Assembly (NCBI GenBank): GCA_002315315.1
Contig: DCGT01000012.1
Location: forward strand, 41,458 to 73,098
Length of the DNA: 31,641 bases
Direction of reading: 5' to 3'
Source of the DNA: Faecalibacterium sp. UBA1771
GTDB lineage: Bacteria; Bacillota; Clostridia; Oscillospirales; Ruminococcaceae
Shown here: piece after piece, positions 16,272 to 24,393 of the stretch
Layout: every line of letters starts with the position of its first letter
Numbering within the stretch: the first letter of the stretch is position 1
Notes under the pieces: generated by a model
What the model saw: only the letters and a program-made list of their open reading frames with translations
Database searches by the model: none
Told to the model about the DNA's origin: nothing
Made by a program: the position numbers and the translations under genes

Positions 16272-17648
16272 ATGAAGGTTAATGTAAGTGAAATTCTCAA
16301 AAACGCAAAAAAACTGCATTTTATCGGTATCGGCGGTTCGGGAATGTTCCCAATAGTTCAGATTATGAAAAGCAAGGGCTATGAGATTGCCGGCTCGGAT
16401 GTTCTTGAGGGTGACATCATCGAAAAAGAGCGCAAGCTCGGCTGTGACGTGAGCATAGGACACTCGGCGCACAATGTTGACGGAGCCGACGCGGTAATCG
16501 TTACAGCGGCACTGTTGCCCGGCAATCCCGAGGTCGAGCGGGCAGAACAGCTCGGTATTCCGATTATCCCGAGAGCCGATATGCTCGGATATATCACGGC
16601 GCAGTACGACAAGGCTGTCTGCATAAGCGGTACACACGGCAAAACCACTACCTCTTCTATGCTGACCTCAATTCTTGTGCTTGCCGGACGAAATCCGTCA
16701 GCAGTCATCGGCGGCAAGCTTCCGCTTATCGACGGCTACGGTCTTGCCGGAAGCGGTGACGAAATGGTCTGCGAGGCGTGCGAGTTTGTCGACACATTCC
16801 TGCACCTGTCTCCTGCCTATTCGGTCATTCTCGATATCGACAACGACCATCTTGATTATTTTAAAACGATGGAAAACTCGATAGCATCTTTTCGCAAATT
16901 CGCAGGTATGGCAAAATACGCCGTTATCGCCAACGCCGACGATGAAAACACTCTGAATGCGGTAAACGGTCTTGACGGCAAGGTTATATTCTTCGGACAC
17001 GGAGACAACTGCAAATATCGCATTTCAGACGAAAAGCCGTATTCAAGAGCATTCTATTCATTTAAACTGACACATGACGGTGTGACCGATGAATTCCGTC
17101 TGAACTGTCCCGGCGAGCAATTCGTATGCGACGGTGCCGCCGCCGCGGCTGCAGCATTCGAGCTCGGATGTACGGCAGAGGATATCCGCAGAGGTCTTGA
17201 CTCGTTCAAGGGTGCGGGACGCAGATTTGAAATCGTTGCCGAGGTTAACGGAATCACGATAGCCGATGACTACGCTCATCACCCGACCGAGCTTCGCGTA
17301 ACGCTCCAAGCCGCCAAAGCTATGGGCTACAACCGTGTTTTCGCTGTCTTTCAGCCGTTTACCTATTCCCGTACCAAGCTGCTGCTCGACGATTTTGCCG
17401 ATGCTCTGTCGGTCGCGGACCAAGTCGTTATGACAGAGATTATGGGCTCGCGAGAGGTTAATACCATAGGCATCTACACCAAAGATCTTGCCGAAAAAAT
17501 ACCCGGAAGCGTCTGGTACGAGGGCTTTGACGGCGTATGCGGATACTGCGCCGAGCACGCCGAAAGCGGAGACCTGGTAATTACGCTCGGCTGCGGCGAT
17601 ATCTACAAAGCAGCAAGAATTCTGAAAGGTATGCTTGAAAACAGATAA
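16272..17648 (+). CDS. murC: UDP-N-acetylmuramate--L-alanine ligase
   Basis: MurC adds L-alanine to UDP-MurNAc with ATP, the first peptide step of peptidoglycan synthesis in the cytoplasm. The 458-residue protein has the N-terminal Rossmann motif HFIGIGGSGM, the ATP loop ISGTHGKTTTSSML (about residues 115-128), the central-domain DIDNDHLDYF and the C-terminal domain with IADDYAHHPTELRVTL and FQPFTYSRT. The frame is open from 16209, but ATG 16272 gives the family-like start MKVNVSEILKNAKKLHFIG and follows GGAAAGAG; ATG 16254 is a less likely alternative. The gene stands alone, away from any division/cell-wall cluster, so a second murC-like copy elsewhere cannot be excluded. Confidence 0.93.
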   Translation: MKVNVSEILKNAKKLHFIGIGGSGMFPIVQIMKSKGYEIAGSDVLEGDIIEKERKLGCDVSIGHSAHNVDGADAVIVTAALLPGNPEVERAEQLGIPIIPRADMLGYITAQYDKAVCISGTHGKTTTSSMLTSILVLAGRNPSAVIGGKLPLIDGYGLAGSGDEMVCEACEFVDTFLHLSPAYSVILDIDNDHLDYFKTMENSIASFRKFAGMAKYAVIANADDENTLNAVNGLDGKVIFFGHGDNCKYRISDEKPYSRAFYSFKLTHDGVTDEFRLNCPGEQFVCDGAAAAAAAFELGCTAEDIRRGLDSFKGAGRRFEIVAEVNGITIADDYAHHPTELRVTLQAAKAMGYNRVFAVFQPFTYSRTKLLLDDFADALSVADQVVMTEIMGSREVNTIGIYTKDLAEKIPGSVWYEGFDGVCGYCAEHAESGDLVITLGCGDIYKAARILKGMLENR

Positions 17649-17714
17649 ATTCATTCATATCCGCCTATGTCGAAAACGTATTCGACTACAAGCTGATATT
17701 CGGAGAGTAAAAAC

Positions 17715-17749
17715 AAGCCTTGGCGGTTTTGAAGTTACCGTCAAGGCTT
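17715..17749. terminator. Bidirectional terminator between murC and the glycosyltransferase gene
   Basis: Long hairpin AAGCCTTGGCGGT (17715-17727) with ACCGTCAAGGCTT (17737-17749), one mismatch/wobble pair. T runs follow on both strands. It serves murC on plus and the glycosyltransferase operon on minus. Confidence 0.8.
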
Positions 17750-17759
17750 TTAAATTATG

Positions 17760-18674
17760 TTATTTCTGTATCTTTTCTATACTCTCGACAAGATTGGTCT
17801 GATTACGGAAAACATATTCCAAAATGAGGCTCAGATACTTAAAGACAAACGACAGAAGGAGAAACAATCCGAGCAGTCCCAGTGTCAGCACAAACATTGT
17901 AGTTGTCCAGCCCTCGATAGGAGTTCCGTTGAGATAGACAAGCACGGTATAGATAAGCTCAGCAAGCGAGCATATCAGCATTGCTGCGGTAAGGCCGAGG
18001 CTGAAGCGATATCCCGCGTCGGTATAAAGCACAAGGCTGTCAACCGCAAGCGAAAAACGGCTCTCTCTGATGGACGATGCCGAACCGAAATATGTAACCT
18101 CCGACATTTTAAGACCACTTGCCGCGTATGCCGCCTTTCGATATGGCAAGCGTGACGAAACGGCATGAACGCGGTTTATTGCCCTGCGACTGACAAGGCG
18201 GAATGTATCGGTACGCAGCTTATACGCCGAGCGGCTGTATCTGTTAAAAACACCGTAGAACATTCTGCTAGTCACACGCTGTTTATCAGGACATACCGAA
18301 ACTATGTCACTGCCTGTTACCGCCGTGTCGTATGCCATATTAATCAGCTCGGCGTCCCAGTCGCAAAAAGCGCGGTCAAACTCGTAAACATAGTCACCGA
18401 TCGCGCAGTCGAGTCCGGCGTTCATTGCAATCTCAAGACCCTGATACAAGCTCATATGTATTATCGTAAGCGGCTTGGTCAATTCTTTTGCCCACTCTCT
18501 TACGACGGCAACGGTATTGTCGGTACAGCGATCATCGACGGCAACAATCTCGTACTGTTCAAATCTTTTTTCCAAAACCTCCTGAACCTTTTTCATAAAG
18601 GTCACGACGTTTTCTCCGTCATTATGAAGATATACAACTGCGGAAATAAAATTTTTTTCTTTGTTTTCAACCAT
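17760..18674 (-). CDS. Family 2 glycosyltransferase with C-terminal membrane anchor
   Basis: A 304-residue GT-A glycosyltransferase resembling the polyprenyl-phosphate sugar transferases (DPM1/ArnC/GtrB-like). Evidence is SAVVYLHNDGENV at the N-terminus, the nucleotide-sugar motif EIVAVDDRCTDNTVAVVREW, YQGLEIAMNAGLDCAIGDYVYEFD with the acidic motif, and two C-terminal hydrophobic segments (about residues 222-246 and 255-285). It presumably acts on a lipid-linked acceptor at the inner face of the membrane. The ATG at 18674 is chosen because the protein begins directly with the catalytic domain; it overlaps the upstream FAD-enzyme stop by 8 bases. The sugar and acceptor are not known. Confidence 0.88.
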   Translation of the reverse strand: MVENKEKNFISAVVYLHNDGENVVTFMKKVQEVLEKRFEQYEIVAVDDRCTDNTVAVVREWAKELTKPLTIIHMSLYQGLEIAMNAGLDCAIGDYVYEFDRAFCDWDAELINMAYDTAVTGSDIVSVCPDKQRVTSRMFYGVFNRYSRSAYKLRTDTFRLVSRRAINRVHAVSSRLPYRKAAYAASGLKMSEVTYFGSASSIRESRFSLAVDSLVLYTDAGYRFSLGLTAAMLICSLAELIYTVLVYLNGTPIEGWTTTMFVLTLGLLGLFLLLSFVFKYLSLILEYVFRNQTNLVESIEKIQK

Positions 18675-19788
18675 TGTCCAGCACCTCGTCCAAATCATAA
18701 ACGGTATTAATTTTGCCCGAGAGAACACTGACAAATGTCGGGCTGTCGGTAAATCTGCGAACGACGGTCGGACGGCTGTCGTCAATTTCGCTCGCTTTAA
18801 GTATCGGCTTCATACTGAAAAGACTCGAATGGTATTCAAAGCCGTATTCCTCACAAAGATATTTTCTTGCAAGGCGGCTCATATAAGGCCACGCGCTCGC
18901 CGGCTTGGCGGGACAGTCGTTACAGTTATAAAGATTGCCCGGACCGCATTTCCCTTCGCTCGCCTTCTGACAGTCGAAGGTAGCCTCACTGTCATAGCTT
19001 GTCGAATGAGGCGTGAAGGTAACGGCGCTCATGCTGTGCAGTCCCGTTCTGCCGAACGGCATTATCGAGAAAAAAGGTCCGTCCATAACGGTAATTCCGA
19101 CATTTTTAAATGCAGGCGAAACGGTACAGAGGATCATCTCGCACAGCTCGTATTTTATCTTGAACGGCTCAAAGCCCATCATTTTGTGTATATCGTTTAC
19201 GCCGGCGTATGTTGCGTTGAGGATAAACGGCGCTTCATCGATACCGTGCGCACTTTTTACCTGCCAAACATTTCCGTTTTTGCATACGCTATCCGGCTTG
19301 GTGCAGTAAGCGATTTCAACACCCGTACAACCTGAAATTCTGTCGAGCAGCCAATCGCGAAGGATAGCCGCATCATAGGTGTATTCGGTGGTCAGAAAAG
19401 CGCCGTCGCACAGTCCGGGCTGAAAATATTTATTATGGTCCACTCTCTCACAACGGATATGCGCCGCATCGCAGAATTTCTGAAATTCCTCGGCGTTTGT
19501 CCAACTGAACTGCGCTCCGGTAGCGTAGATTTGGTCAAATTCTTTTAAAAGGCAAAAATCATAGTCTCTGCAGAATCGCTCAAAATAATGTGCGCTCTTG
19601 ACGGCAGTAGAGTAGCTTCTCGGATAGTGGTAGCCCTGATGAACCCGTGCCTGATTAATGGAGGTTGCACGACGAAACGGCGTTGAATCGCGTTCGAGAA
19701 CAAGTATTTTCTCTCCCCGTCTCCCGCATCGCTCGGCGGAATACAGCCCGTAAAGACCCGCACCGAATATTATTTTGTCGTAAACCAT
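18667..19788 (-). CDS. FAD-dependent oxidoreductase (DAO-like)
   Basis: A 373-residue flavoprotein of the D-amino-acid-oxidase/glycerol-3-phosphate-dehydrogenase fold. The FAD motif is IIFGAGLYGLYSAERCG, followed by LVLERDSTPFRRAT and INQARVHQGYHYPRSYSTA, a block shared by a group of oxidoreductases found with cell-surface genes. The C-terminal LSGKINTVYDLDEVLD closes the FAD site. A cysteine group, Cys281, Cys289, Cys292 and Cys312 (spacing x7, x2, x19), is unusual and could hold a metal. The ATG at 19788 follows GGGAGA. It is translationally coupled to the glycosyltransferase, which suggests the pair modifies one glycan or lipid-linked product. Substrate unknown. Confidence 0.85.
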   Translation of the reverse strand: MVYDKIIFGAGLYGLYSAERCGRRGEKILVLERDSTPFRRATSINQARVHQGYHYPRSYSTAVKSAHYFERFCRDYDFCLLKEFDQIYATGAQFSWTNAEEFQKFCDAAHIRCERVDHNKYFQPGLCDGAFLTTEYTYDAAILRDWLLDRISGCTGVEIAYCTKPDSVCKNGNVWQVKSAHGIDEAPFILNATYAGVNDIHKMMGFEPFKIKYELCEMILCTVSPAFKNVGITVMDGPFFSIMPFGRTGLHSMSAVTFTPHSTSYDSEATFDCQKASEGKCGPGNLYNCNDCPAKPASAWPYMSRLARKYLCEEYGFEYHSSLFSMKPILKASEIDDSRPTVVRRFTDSPTFVSVLSGKINTVYDLDEVLDNG

Positions 19789-19852
19789 AGTCAATCTCCC
19801 ATCGCAACCGGCGAACAACCGCAAAATCATCCAAACACCGATATCAATATGA

Positions 19853-19881
19853 ATTCTACACTAATACCGAGTTAAAAACAA
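19853..19881 (-). promoter_or_regulatory. Promoter of the FAD oxidoreductase/glycosyltransferase operon
   Basis: Minus strand: -35 TTGTTT (19876-19881), 17-base spacer, -10 TAGAAT (19853-19858), about 65 bases upstream of the ATG at 19788. The rest of 19882-20017 shows no convincing feature. Confidence 0.55.
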
Positions 19882-20017
19882 GCGGCAGGCAAAATGCGGT
19901 ACAAAAAACAAATTCAAAAAGGTCACTCCGTGCAAAAGCAAAAATTGCTCTGACGAAATGACGCTTCCCGTGAATATCAAATCATAATCACACAAAAGGG
20001 CGCTGTGACGTTATGCC

Positions 20018-20371
20018 TTAAGTAGTCGATATCAAACCGAGACTTATTTGTATTGCCTCATCGACTTTTTCCATCGAGTTGTCGTCCACCGCACCCATTC
20101 GTTCGCGCAGACGCTGCTTATCAAGCGTGCGCATCTGTTCGAGCAGCACCACGCTGTCCCGCTGCAGTCCGCATTCTCCCGCGCTTATTCCTATATGCGT
20201 AGGCAGTGGATTTTTTTCGGTACGACTGGTGATTGCCGCCGCTATCACGGTCGGACTGTATCGGTTTCCAACGTCGTTCTGCACAATCAGCACGGGGCGA
20301 ATACCGCCCTGCTCCGAGCCGACAACGGGGCTTAAATCCGCATAATATATATCTCCTCTTTTAATACTCAT
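20018..20371 (-). CDS. ndoA: MazF/PemK-family endoribonuclease toxin (EndoA/NdoA type)
   Basis: A 117-residue protein matching the EndoA/MazF group of mRNA interferases, which cut single-stranded mRNA at short motifs. MSIKRGDIYYADLSPVVGSE, GGIRPVLIVQNDVGNRYSPTVI and the conserved Arg/Thr-bearing AAAITSRTEKN and RDSVVLLEQMRTLDK segments are all intact, so it looks active. The usual partner antitoxin gene just upstream is missing: the 165 bases before it contain a terminator and no open frame. The gene lies downstream of acpS, nnr and a lipoprotein, echoing the Bacillus acpS-ydcC-alr-ndoAI-ndoA order. GGAGACACGGATAAG precedes the ATG. Confidence 0.93.
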   Translation of the reverse strand: MSIKRGDIYYADLSPVVGSEQGGIRPVLIVQNDVGNRYSPTVIAAAITSRTEKNPLPTHIGISAGECGLQRDSVVLLEQMRTLDKQRLRERMGAVDDNSMEKVDEAIQISLGLISTT

Positions 20372-20474
20372 CTTATCCGTGTCTCCATTGTGTTTTTCGG
20401 CTTAAGCCGTCACAGCTATTATTGCCCTTTAAGATGATTTTAAACCGATAAAAAAGTAAAATTTGTAAAAATAA

Positions 20475-20502
20475 GGGCGGCATACTCAAACGAATGCCGT
20501 CC
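20475..20502 (-). terminator. Probable terminator downstream of the lipoprotein gene
   Basis: Stem GGGCGGCAT/ATGCCGTCC with one imperfect pair. On the minus strand it is followed by TTATTTTTA. It separates acpS-nnr-lipoprotein from the ndoA gene. Confidence 0.6.
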
Positions 20503-20536
20503 GCAAATATTTTATAAATATCCGATAATACTGCCG

Positions 20537-21028
20537 TCAGCCGTTCTGCTCGAAGCGTATTTCGGAAAAGTCGTAAAACTCAAATACCGTTCCGCGATAT
20601 TCACCCGAAACGGGGATATTATCACGCATAACAATTTTGCCGCAATCGGTAACTATACTAATCGTTTCACCGTTGTCATTCATCACCGCCGACCCTGTCG
20701 ATGCCGATGCGATAAGCTCCGACAGCATTCGCACGGGGTGGTCATATTCCAGCGAAGCAAGATCGACCGTATCGGAGATGCCGGCATATTCGACCTCAAT
20801 GTCCGAGCCGCGTACCGTCAGCTTCATTCCCTCAACCCCGCTCGGAGCATCGTAGCACAGCTCGGTACGGTCGGGAGCGCGAGTATAACGGAAAACAATG
20901 CCGTCGTATTCTGCCGTCATATCAAAAAACCTTTCGCCGAGTGCCGTATAATCGGTCTTATCAGGTTCGTTCGGAGCGGTGCAGGCAGTCAGCACCGCAA
21001 GGCACAGAAGCAACGCGAGTATCTTCAA
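20537..21028 (-). CDS. Small lipoprotein of unknown function
   Basis: A 163-residue protein with a clear lipoprotein signal: MKILALLLCLAVL then lipobox LTAC, Cys16 being the acylation site. The mature part is acidic and rich in beta-strand-like segments (FRYTRAPDRTELCYD, MKLTVRGSDIEVEY, IVMRDNIPVSGEYRGTVFEF). I recognise no domain. It starts 4 bases after the nnr stop and so belongs to the acpS-nnr operon. In Bacillus a lipoprotein gene (ydcC) also follows acpS; the two may be positional equivalents, but I cannot show homology by eye. Confidence 0.85.
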   Translation of the reverse strand: MKILALLLCLAVLTACTAPNEPDKTDYTALGERFFDMTAEYDGIVFRYTRAPDRTELCYDAPSGVEGMKLTVRGSDIEVEYAGISDTVDLASLEYDHPVRMLSELIASASTGSAVMNDNGETISIVTDCGKIVMRDNIPVSGEYRGTVFEFYDFSEIRFEQNG

Positions 21029-21032
21029 TCAA

Positions 21033-22550
21033 TCACTCTTTTTTGCCGAGAAGATTGGTAATGGCGGGGGCTATGTATCCGGCAACATCGGTAGTGAGCA
21101 TCGAATACGGGTTGATATCCTCGGCGCATAGGTCGGCGGCGGCGGAATGGAGGTAAACTCCGAGCCTTGCGGCGTCAAGCGCGTTTTTGCCCATTGCCGC
21201 AAAGCCGCCTATCATACCGCTGAGCAGGTCTCCGCTCCCGCCCTTGGCGAGTCCCGAATTTCCGTTTGTATTTACATAAACATCTCCGTCCGGCGCGGCA
21301 ATTACGGTGTTTTCGCTTTTCAAAACGAGAATGCACTTGTTTTTGAGTGCAAAATTGCGTGCAATTCCGACACGGTCGGCAAGGATATTCTCCGTTGTTT
21401 CTCCGCTGAGACGTGAAAATTCTCCGATATGCGGCGTCAAAATGTAGCTTTCGGCATTACCCTCGGTAATTAATTCTATGCGCTCGGACAGCAGATTAAG
21501 ACCGTCGGCGTCGATAACAACCGTCTTTTTTGCGCTTTTCACCGTTGCCTCAACCAGAGCGGATGCAAGGTGCGATTTGGAAAGCCCCGGTCCTATTACT
21601 ACGGCGTCAGCTCGCTCGACGTCGACACCGTATTGCGCTCTGTTCTCGGTCAAATCAAGCATAGTCGCCTCGGGCAGACGGTTAAGCACGGTGGTAATTA
21701 CCGGCTCGACAGACGCAAGCTCTACAAGTCCTGCTCCGGCTCTTAGCGCGCCGAGCGTGCAGAGTACCGCCGCACCGCGATAGCTTTCACTGCCCGCGGC
21801 AATAACAAGCCGACCCATATCGCCCTTGTGACATATCTCCGGCTTCGGCTCAAGCAGTCTTGAAACGGTTTCGACGGAATTTTCAAAGGTATCGTATTTT
21901 ATACCCGAATACGCTTCACGCGGTATTCCTATATCGACAAGCACAACTCGTCCGCACCATTTGCGCGACGATTTAAGAACATGGGCAGTCTTAGTGCCGA
22001 TAAAGCCTATCGTCACATCGGCTCTCACCGCGTTTTCATCGCCACCGCCGGTATCCGAATCGACTCCGCTCGGTACATCGAGAGAAACAACGCCGGCATT
22101 CGAGTTGTTTACACGCTCGAAAAGCTCGCTCAATTCGTCGGAGAGCGGAGCATGAAAACCGATTCCGTACACGGCATCGACAATCAGCGCGCTGTCTGAA
22201 ATCAGCTTGGCAATCTTTTCCTGCTCAAAAATCAAATCGACAATGGGAACACCCTCTACAACGGCGCGGCGATACATCGTAGCCGCAGGCTCGGACGAAG
22301 GAGTCGCACCGCAGAGGATAACCGACGGCTTGGCGCCGTTCTGCTTGAGGTGACGTGCAACGGTAAAGCCATCACCGCCGTTTCCGCCGCTTCCGCACAT
22401 AACGGCAACCGTCATATCCTTAATGTCGTAATGCTCGTATATGTAACGAAAAGCCGTTCTGCCGGCATTTTCCATAAGCGTAAGAAGAGGCACGCCTCTG
22501 ACCTGCGCCTTTTCCTCGATTTCGCGCTGTTGATTGACGGAAATAATCAC
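21033..22550 (-). CDS. nnr: Bifunctional NAD(P)H-hydrate epimerase / ADP-dependent NAD(P)H-hydrate dehydratase
   Basis: A 505-residue two-domain repair enzyme. The N-terminal YjeF_N domain (about 1-210; CGSGGNGGDGFTVARHL) epimerises damaged NAD(P)H hydrate. The C-terminal ribokinase-like domain (about 225-500; AAGSESYRGAAVLCTLGALR, LTPHIGEFSRL and GLAKGGSGDLLSGMIGG) dehydrates the S-form using ADP. The frame is open to 22637, but I select the GTG at 22550: it sits 6 bases after GGAGG within the acpS tail and gives VIISVNQQREIEEKA, the usual N-terminus. It is the second gene of the acpS operon. Confidence 0.95.
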   Translation of the reverse strand: MIISVNQQREIEEKAQVRGVPLLTLMENAGRTAFRYIYEHYDIKDMTVAVMCGSGGNGGDGFTVARHLKQNGAKPSVILCGATPSSEPAATMYRRAVVEGVPIVDLIFEQEKIAKLISDSALIVDAVYGIGFHAPLSDELSELFERVNNSNAGVVSLDVPSGVDSDTGGGDENAVRADVTIGFIGTKTAHVLKSSRKWCGRVVLVDIGIPREAYSGIKYDTFENSVETVSRLLEPKPEICHKGDMGRLVIAAGSESYRGAAVLCTLGALRAGAGLVELASVEPVITTVLNRLPEATMLDLTENRAQYGVDVERADAVVIGPGLSKSHLASALVEATVKSAKKTVVIDADGLNLLSERIELITEGNAESYILTPHIGEFSRLSGETTENILADRVGIARNFALKNKCILVLKSENTVIAAPDGDVYVNTNGNSGLAKGGSGDLLSGMIGGFAAMGKNALDAARLGVYLHSAAADLCAEDINPYSMLTTDVAGYIAPAITNLLGKKE

Positions 22551-22551
22551 T

Positions 22552-22917
22552 TTATGCCTCCAGGATAACCGCCGCAGCGGCGTAATTATCGGTATTCGTA
22601 ATTGTGACAAAGGCTCTTGCACCGAGTCTGTCGGCAAGCTCGGCGGCTCTGCCGGACAGCTCGATGTACGGCTTGCCTTTACTGTCGCGCAGTACCGAAA
22701 CCTCGCTCATCGCAAATCCCGAAATACCGGTGCCTAGTGCCTTGCCGAACGCTTCCTTGACCGCCCAGCAGCCGGCGTACTTGGAAACACGGTCACGGCG
22801 CGCTCCGAAGCTTTCCCGCTCAGACGCAGAGAAAACAAGCTGTTCAAAGCGCCCGCCGCCGAGACTCTTTTCCATCCTGTTCAGCTCGACAACATCTATT
22901 CCGATACCGATTATCAT
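22552..22917 (-). CDS. acpS: Holo-[acyl-carrier-protein] synthase
   Basis: This 121-residue enzyme transfers 4'-phosphopantetheine from CoA to apo-acyl-carrier protein, activating fatty acid synthesis. IIGIGIDVVELNRM carries the Mg-binding Asp, and KYAGCWAVKEAFGKALGTG carries the conserved WxxKEA motif. Two in-frame ATGs are close together (22923 and 22917); the second lies 7 bases from GGAG and begins directly with the conserved MIIGIGID, so I use it. It is the first gene of the operon, with a strong promoter at 22966-22994 divergent from pheS. Confidence 0.95.
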   Translation of the reverse strand: MIIGIGIDVVELNRMEKSLGGGRFEQLVFSASERESFGARRDRVSKYAGCWAVKEAFGKALGTGISGFAMSEVSVLRDSKGKPYIELSGRAAELADRLGARAFVTITNTDNYAAAAVILEA

Positions 22918-22965
22918 CAGCATTCTCCGTTTCGTCGGCACAATCCGACTATCTGAATTTATTTT

Positions 22966-22994
22966 ATTATACATAACATCAATATAGCTTGCAA
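22966..22994 (-). promoter_or_regulatory. Promoter of the acpS operon
   Basis: Minus strand: -35 TTGCAA (22989-22994), 17-base spacer, -10 TATAAT (22966-22971). Confidence 0.7.
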
Positions 22995-23046
22995 GACGAA
23001 CAATAATCTCCGTGCAATCGTGTCAATAACAAAACGCCGTATGCCG

Positions 23047-23084
23047 TTGAACACTATTGACATAGATGGTACAATGATTATATA
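23047..23084 (+). promoter_or_regulatory. Promoter(s) of the pheST transcript
   Basis: Two overlapping choices: TTGAAC (23047-23052), 17 bases, TACAAT (23070-23075); or TTGACA (23057-23062), 16 bases, TATATA (23079-23084). The T-box leader begins right after either. Confidence 0.65.
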
Positions 23085-23086
23085 AA

Positions 23087-23337
23087 CGCTGTGACCGGGA
23101 AAAGTAGGCGGTTGACAAGGCAGTAAAGAGACGTACTCCTCGGCTGAAAGAGTGCGGACGCCGCAGTAACCGAACGAAGTTCGCCCGTGAGCGGACACCC
23201 TCAAAGCCTTTGCGAGTAGGGGTGTACGGCAGGCGCCGTTATCGCCGACGGAGTGTTTGCTCTTATAAGCAAAAATACGGGTGGTACCGCGGAGTCATTG
23301 TGCTTCGTCCTGTGTTAAGGACGAAGTTTATTTTATT
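23087..23337 (+). promoter_or_regulatory. Phenylalanine T-box riboswitch controlling pheST
   Basis: Stem I begins GCTGTGACCGGGAAAAGTAG. The specifier loop GAAG-TTC-G lies before CCCG, giving the phenylalanine codon TTC at 23180-23182. The T-box sequence ACGGGTGGTACCGCGG is at 23277-23292. The terminator pairs CTTCGTCC (23303-23310) with GGACGAAG (23319-23326), followed by TTTATTTTATT. Uncharged tRNA-Phe should stabilise the antiterminator and allow pheST transcription. Confidence 0.95.
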
Positions 23338-23357
23338 CTAGGGGAGAATTACAGGCT

Positions 23358-24377
23358 ATGAAAGAAAAACTTGAACAAATTCGCCTTGCGGCACAAGAGC
23401 TGCTCGACAAGGCGACCGAGCCCGCCGCCATTGAAGAGCTGAGAGTTAAGTTCCTCGGCAAAAAGGGCGAGCTGACCGCCATTCTCAAACAGATGGGACA
23501 GCTTGCCGCAGATGAGCGCCCCGCCATGGGACAGCTTGCCAACACAGTCCGTGAGGCTATCGAGAGCAGTATCGAAAAGCGCCGCAAGGAGCTGACCGAT
23601 GCCGCGCTCAACAAAAGACTCGAATCCGAGCGTCTCGACGTTACACTGCCCGGTGAACCGACCGTGCGCGGTGAGCTTCACCCGCTCGACAAGGCACTCG
23701 AACAGGTCAAACAGATATTCCTCGGAATGGGCTTTGACGTTGTAGACGGTCCCGAGGTCGAGTTCGACCACTACTGCTTTGAAATGCTATGTATGCCTAA
23801 GGGTCATCCTGCCCGTGACACGCAGGACACCTTCTATATCGACGATAATATTCTGCTTCGTACTCAGACCTCGTCCGTTCAGGTGCGTACCATGCTTTCC
23901 CGCAAGCCTCCCATACGCATTATCTCGCCGGGACGCGTCTACCGTGTCGACCCCGTCGACGCTACACATTCGCCTGTTTTCCACCAGGTCGAGGGTCTTG
24001 TCGTCGACAAGGGCATCAGAATGTCAGACCTTAAGGGAACGCTTGAACAGCTTACCAAAAAGCTGTACGGTGAGGATATGAAGGTTCGCTTCCGTCCGCA
24101 CCATTTCCCCTATACCGAACCGTCTGCCGAAATGGACGTCACCTGCTTCCGCTGTCACGGCAAGGGCTGCCGCCTGTGCAAAGGCGAAGGCTATATAGAG
24201 CTGCTCGGCTGCGGTATGGTTCACCCGCAGGTGCTTGAAAACTGCGGAATAGATTCGACGGTCTACTCCGGCTTTGCCTTCGGTGTCGGTCTCGAGAGAC
24301 TGACAATGCCTCGCTATGATATTGACGACCTGCGCCTGTTCTTTGAGAACGACGTTCGTTTCCTCAAACAGTTTTAA
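23358..24377 (+). CDS. pheS: Phenylalanine--tRNA ligase alpha subunit
   Basis: This is the alpha subunit of the alpha2-beta2 class II synthetase that charges tRNA-Phe, 339 residues. It has an N-terminal coiled-coil arm (about residues 1-90) and a catalytic core with HPARDTQDTFYI, LLRTQTSSVQVRTM, GRVYRVDPVDATHSPVFHQ (motif 2 region) and GFAFGVGLERLTMPRY (motif 3). A Cys-rich insertion, CFRCHGKGCRLC, is normal for Firmicutes PheS. GGGGAG lies 11 bases before the ATG, slightly long spacing. pheT follows after 16 bases, and both depend on the T-box leader. Confidence 0.98.
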   Translation: MKEKLEQIRLAAQELLDKATEPAAIEELRVKFLGKKGELTAILKQMGQLAADERPAMGQLANTVREAIESSIEKRRKELTDAALNKRLESERLDVTLPGEPTVRGELHPLDKALEQVKQIFLGMGFDVVDGPEVEFDHYCFEMLCMPKGHPARDTQDTFYIDDNILLRTQTSSVQVRTMLSRKPPIRIISPGRVYRVDPVDATHSPVFHQVEGLVVDKGIRMSDLKGTLEQLTKKLYGEDMKVRFRPHHFPYTEPSAEMDVTCFRCHGKGCRLCKGEGYIELLGCGMVHPQVLENCGIDSTVYSGFAFGVGLERLTMPRYDIDDLRLFFENDVRFLKQF

Positions 24378-24393
24378 TGGGAGGGTATAAATT

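Noticed and set aside
22959..23204. Minus-strand frame across the pheS leader
   Set aside because: It lies within the T-box RNA, whose structure explains the sequence.
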